NCBI GenBank assembly: GCA_964439415.1
Contig: CAYTOJ010000046.1
Span: forward strand, 1-14,488
DNA: 14,488 nucleotides
Source: CAYTOJ01 sp964439415
GTDB taxonomy: Bacteria > Pseudomonadota > Alphaproteobacteria > Rickettsiales > CAZAGG01
Direction: 5' to 3'
Position numbers and translations under genes: made by a program. Below the pieces are notes generated by a model. The model worked only from the letters and a program-made list of their open reading frames with translations, made no database searches and was not told the origin of the DNA. Below, piece by piece: positions 13,472 through 14,488 of this stretch (the first letter of the stretch is position 1; every line of letters begins with the position of its first letter).

Positions 13472-14488
13472 TTGCTTTCATCAATTGACGATATTCTGGC
13501 AGATGCCAAAGCAGGCCGCGCATTCATTCTGGTGGATGACGAAGCGCGGGAAAATGAGGGTGACTTGATAATCCCCGCGCAAATGGCAACTAGTGATTCC
13601 ATAAACTTTATGGCCAAATTTGGGCGCGGCCTTATCTGCCTGGCGCTTACAAAGCAAAGGGCGGATGATCTGAAGCTGGAACTTATGCCGCGCAGTAATT
13701 CCAGCCGCTTCGATACGGCATTCACTTTCTCTATTGAGGCGGCTGATGGCATTGATACAGGTATTTCCGCTTTCGACCGCGCCCGTACAATAGCGGTTGC
13801 CATAGACCCTGCTAACTCAGCGCGGGATATTGCCACACCTGGCCATGTATTCCCGCTGGTAGCGCGGGAAGGCGGGGTGCTGGTGCGGGCAGGCCATACT
13901 GAAGCAGCGGTGGATATTGCGAGGCTTGCAGGGCTTTATCCGGCAGGGGTAATCTGCGAGATAATGAAGGATGATGGCACAATGGCGCGCCTGCCGGATT
14001 TACTGGAATTCGCCCGTGTGCATAATTTGAAAGTTGCGACTATTGCGGATTTAATTTCCTACCGCTTAGCACGGGAAAAACTGGTTGAGAAGGTATCAGT
14101 GACGGATTTTAGTAGTAGCCAGCTAGGCCATTGCAAGATGCATGTCTACCGCAACATCATCAACGGTATTGAGCATATCGCCCTGGTGAAAGGTGAACTC
14201 AAAGATGCGCCGCTGGTGCGTATGCATTCATTTAATATATTAAGTGATGCTTTAGGGGATGATTCTGGCGGGCGTGCGTTAATGCTGGATCGCGCCTTGA
14301 AAGCAATTGCGCGGGAAGGGGCAGGGGTCTGCGTTATCCTGCGTGAACCGAAACACGATTTTATCACCGCCGCTGCAAGTAGCAGGCCGGATGCTGCCAA
14401 GAACTTGCGTGACTATGGTATCGGGGCGCAGATACTACTAGACCTTGAAATTCACGCCATGACTTTGCTCACCAACTCCCCCAAACAC
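13472..14488 (+). CDS. ribBX: RibBX: DHBP synthase fused to a degenerate GTP cyclohydrolase II domain (partial)
   Basis: The 339 visible residues run off the window. The N-terminal half is 3,4-dihydroxy-2-butanone-4-phosphate synthase, which converts ribulose 5-phosphate to the four-carbon riboflavin precursor: DDEARENEGD (22-31) is the acidic metal-binding loop, with TPGHVFPL (122-129), RAGHTEAAVD (139-148) and CEIM (162-165) also visible. Residues about 208-339 are GTP cyclohydrolase II-like (PLVRMHSFN, LRDYGIGAQIL, LLTNSPK), but the three zinc-ligand cysteines are replaced (N255, G266, R268) and the RQEGRG segment reads REPKHD. This matches the RibBX type, in which the second domain is not a cyclohydrolase. 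TTG 13472 is the only usable start: an in-frame TGA lies at 13448-13450 and the first ATG falls past the catalytic loop. Another ribA gene is expected elsewhere. Confidence 0.92.
   Translation, partial: MLSSIDDILADAKAGRAFILVDDEARENEGDLIIPAQMATSDSINFMAKFGRGLICLALTKQRADDLKLELMPRSNSSRFDTAFTFSIEAADGIDTGISAFDRARTIAVAIDPANSARDIATPGHVFPLVAREGGVLVRAGHTEAAVDIARLAGLYPAGVICEIMKDDGTMARLPDLLEFARVHNLKVATIADLISYRLAREKLVEKVSVTDFSSSQLGHCKMHVYRNIINGIEHIALVKGELKDAPLVRMHSFNILSDALGDDSGGRALMLDRALKAIAREGAGVCVILREPKHDFITAAASSRPDAAKNLRDYGIGAQILLDLEIHAMTLLTNSPKH

Overview
The window reads as a stretch of chromosome from an alphaproteobacterium of moderate GC content; the genus cannot be told from the sequence. The main clue is a DivL-type pseudo-histidine kinase with tyrosine in place of the phospho-accepting histidine, followed by tsaE and an amgK-like kinase, a gene order known from many alphaproteobacteria. 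A RibBX-type riboflavin enzyme and a perfect CtrA-like box also fit. No phage, plasmid, IS element, tRNA, rRNA or CRISPR was seen.

Layout. Positions 3-239 hold the C-terminal end of a PIF1/RecD-like helicase, facing ruvB on the minus strand (373-1407). Divergent from ruvB is a short plus-strand unit, a gamma-class carbonic anhydrase-like protein (1493-2014) and dihydrolipoamide dehydrogenase lpdA (2040-3440). The 102-bp gap after lpdA is dense in signals: a GGTTAA-N7-TTAACC box (CtrA-like), a TTGACC-CA-GGTCAA palindrome (FNR/FixK-like) and a TATAAT hexamer. They precede a soluble protein with an Aer-type PAS domain and a degenerate chemoreceptor tip (3543-4760).

A four-gene unit follows: UvrD/PcrA helicase (4858-7032), DivL (7041-9083), TsaE (9077-9730) and the AmgK-like kinase (9720-10706). 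Spacing is 8 bp or overlapping throughout, so co-transcription and translational coupling are likely. TsaE carries an in-frame palindromic insertion rich in G and C runs. The unit collides tail to tail, with overlapping stops, with two tandem minus-strand prepilin-like paralogues (11559-12401, then 10692-11540). Divergent from those are trmD (12615-13301) and the partial ribBX (13472 to the window end).

The most unusual item is the 170-bp trmD-ribBX gap. It is almost filled by a 148-bp element whose ends form a 27-position near-complete stem. The right arm contains the only plausible Shine-Dalgarno sequence for ribBX, and a second internal segment can pair with the same site or with the left end. 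It does not match the FMN riboswitch consensus. It is either a new cis-regulatory RNA candidate for riboflavin synthesis or a mobile palindrome that has supplied the ribosome binding site. The other point of interest is the apparent joint CtrA-like and FNR-like control of the Aer-type PAS protein in a window that also encodes the CtrA-pathway regulator DivL.
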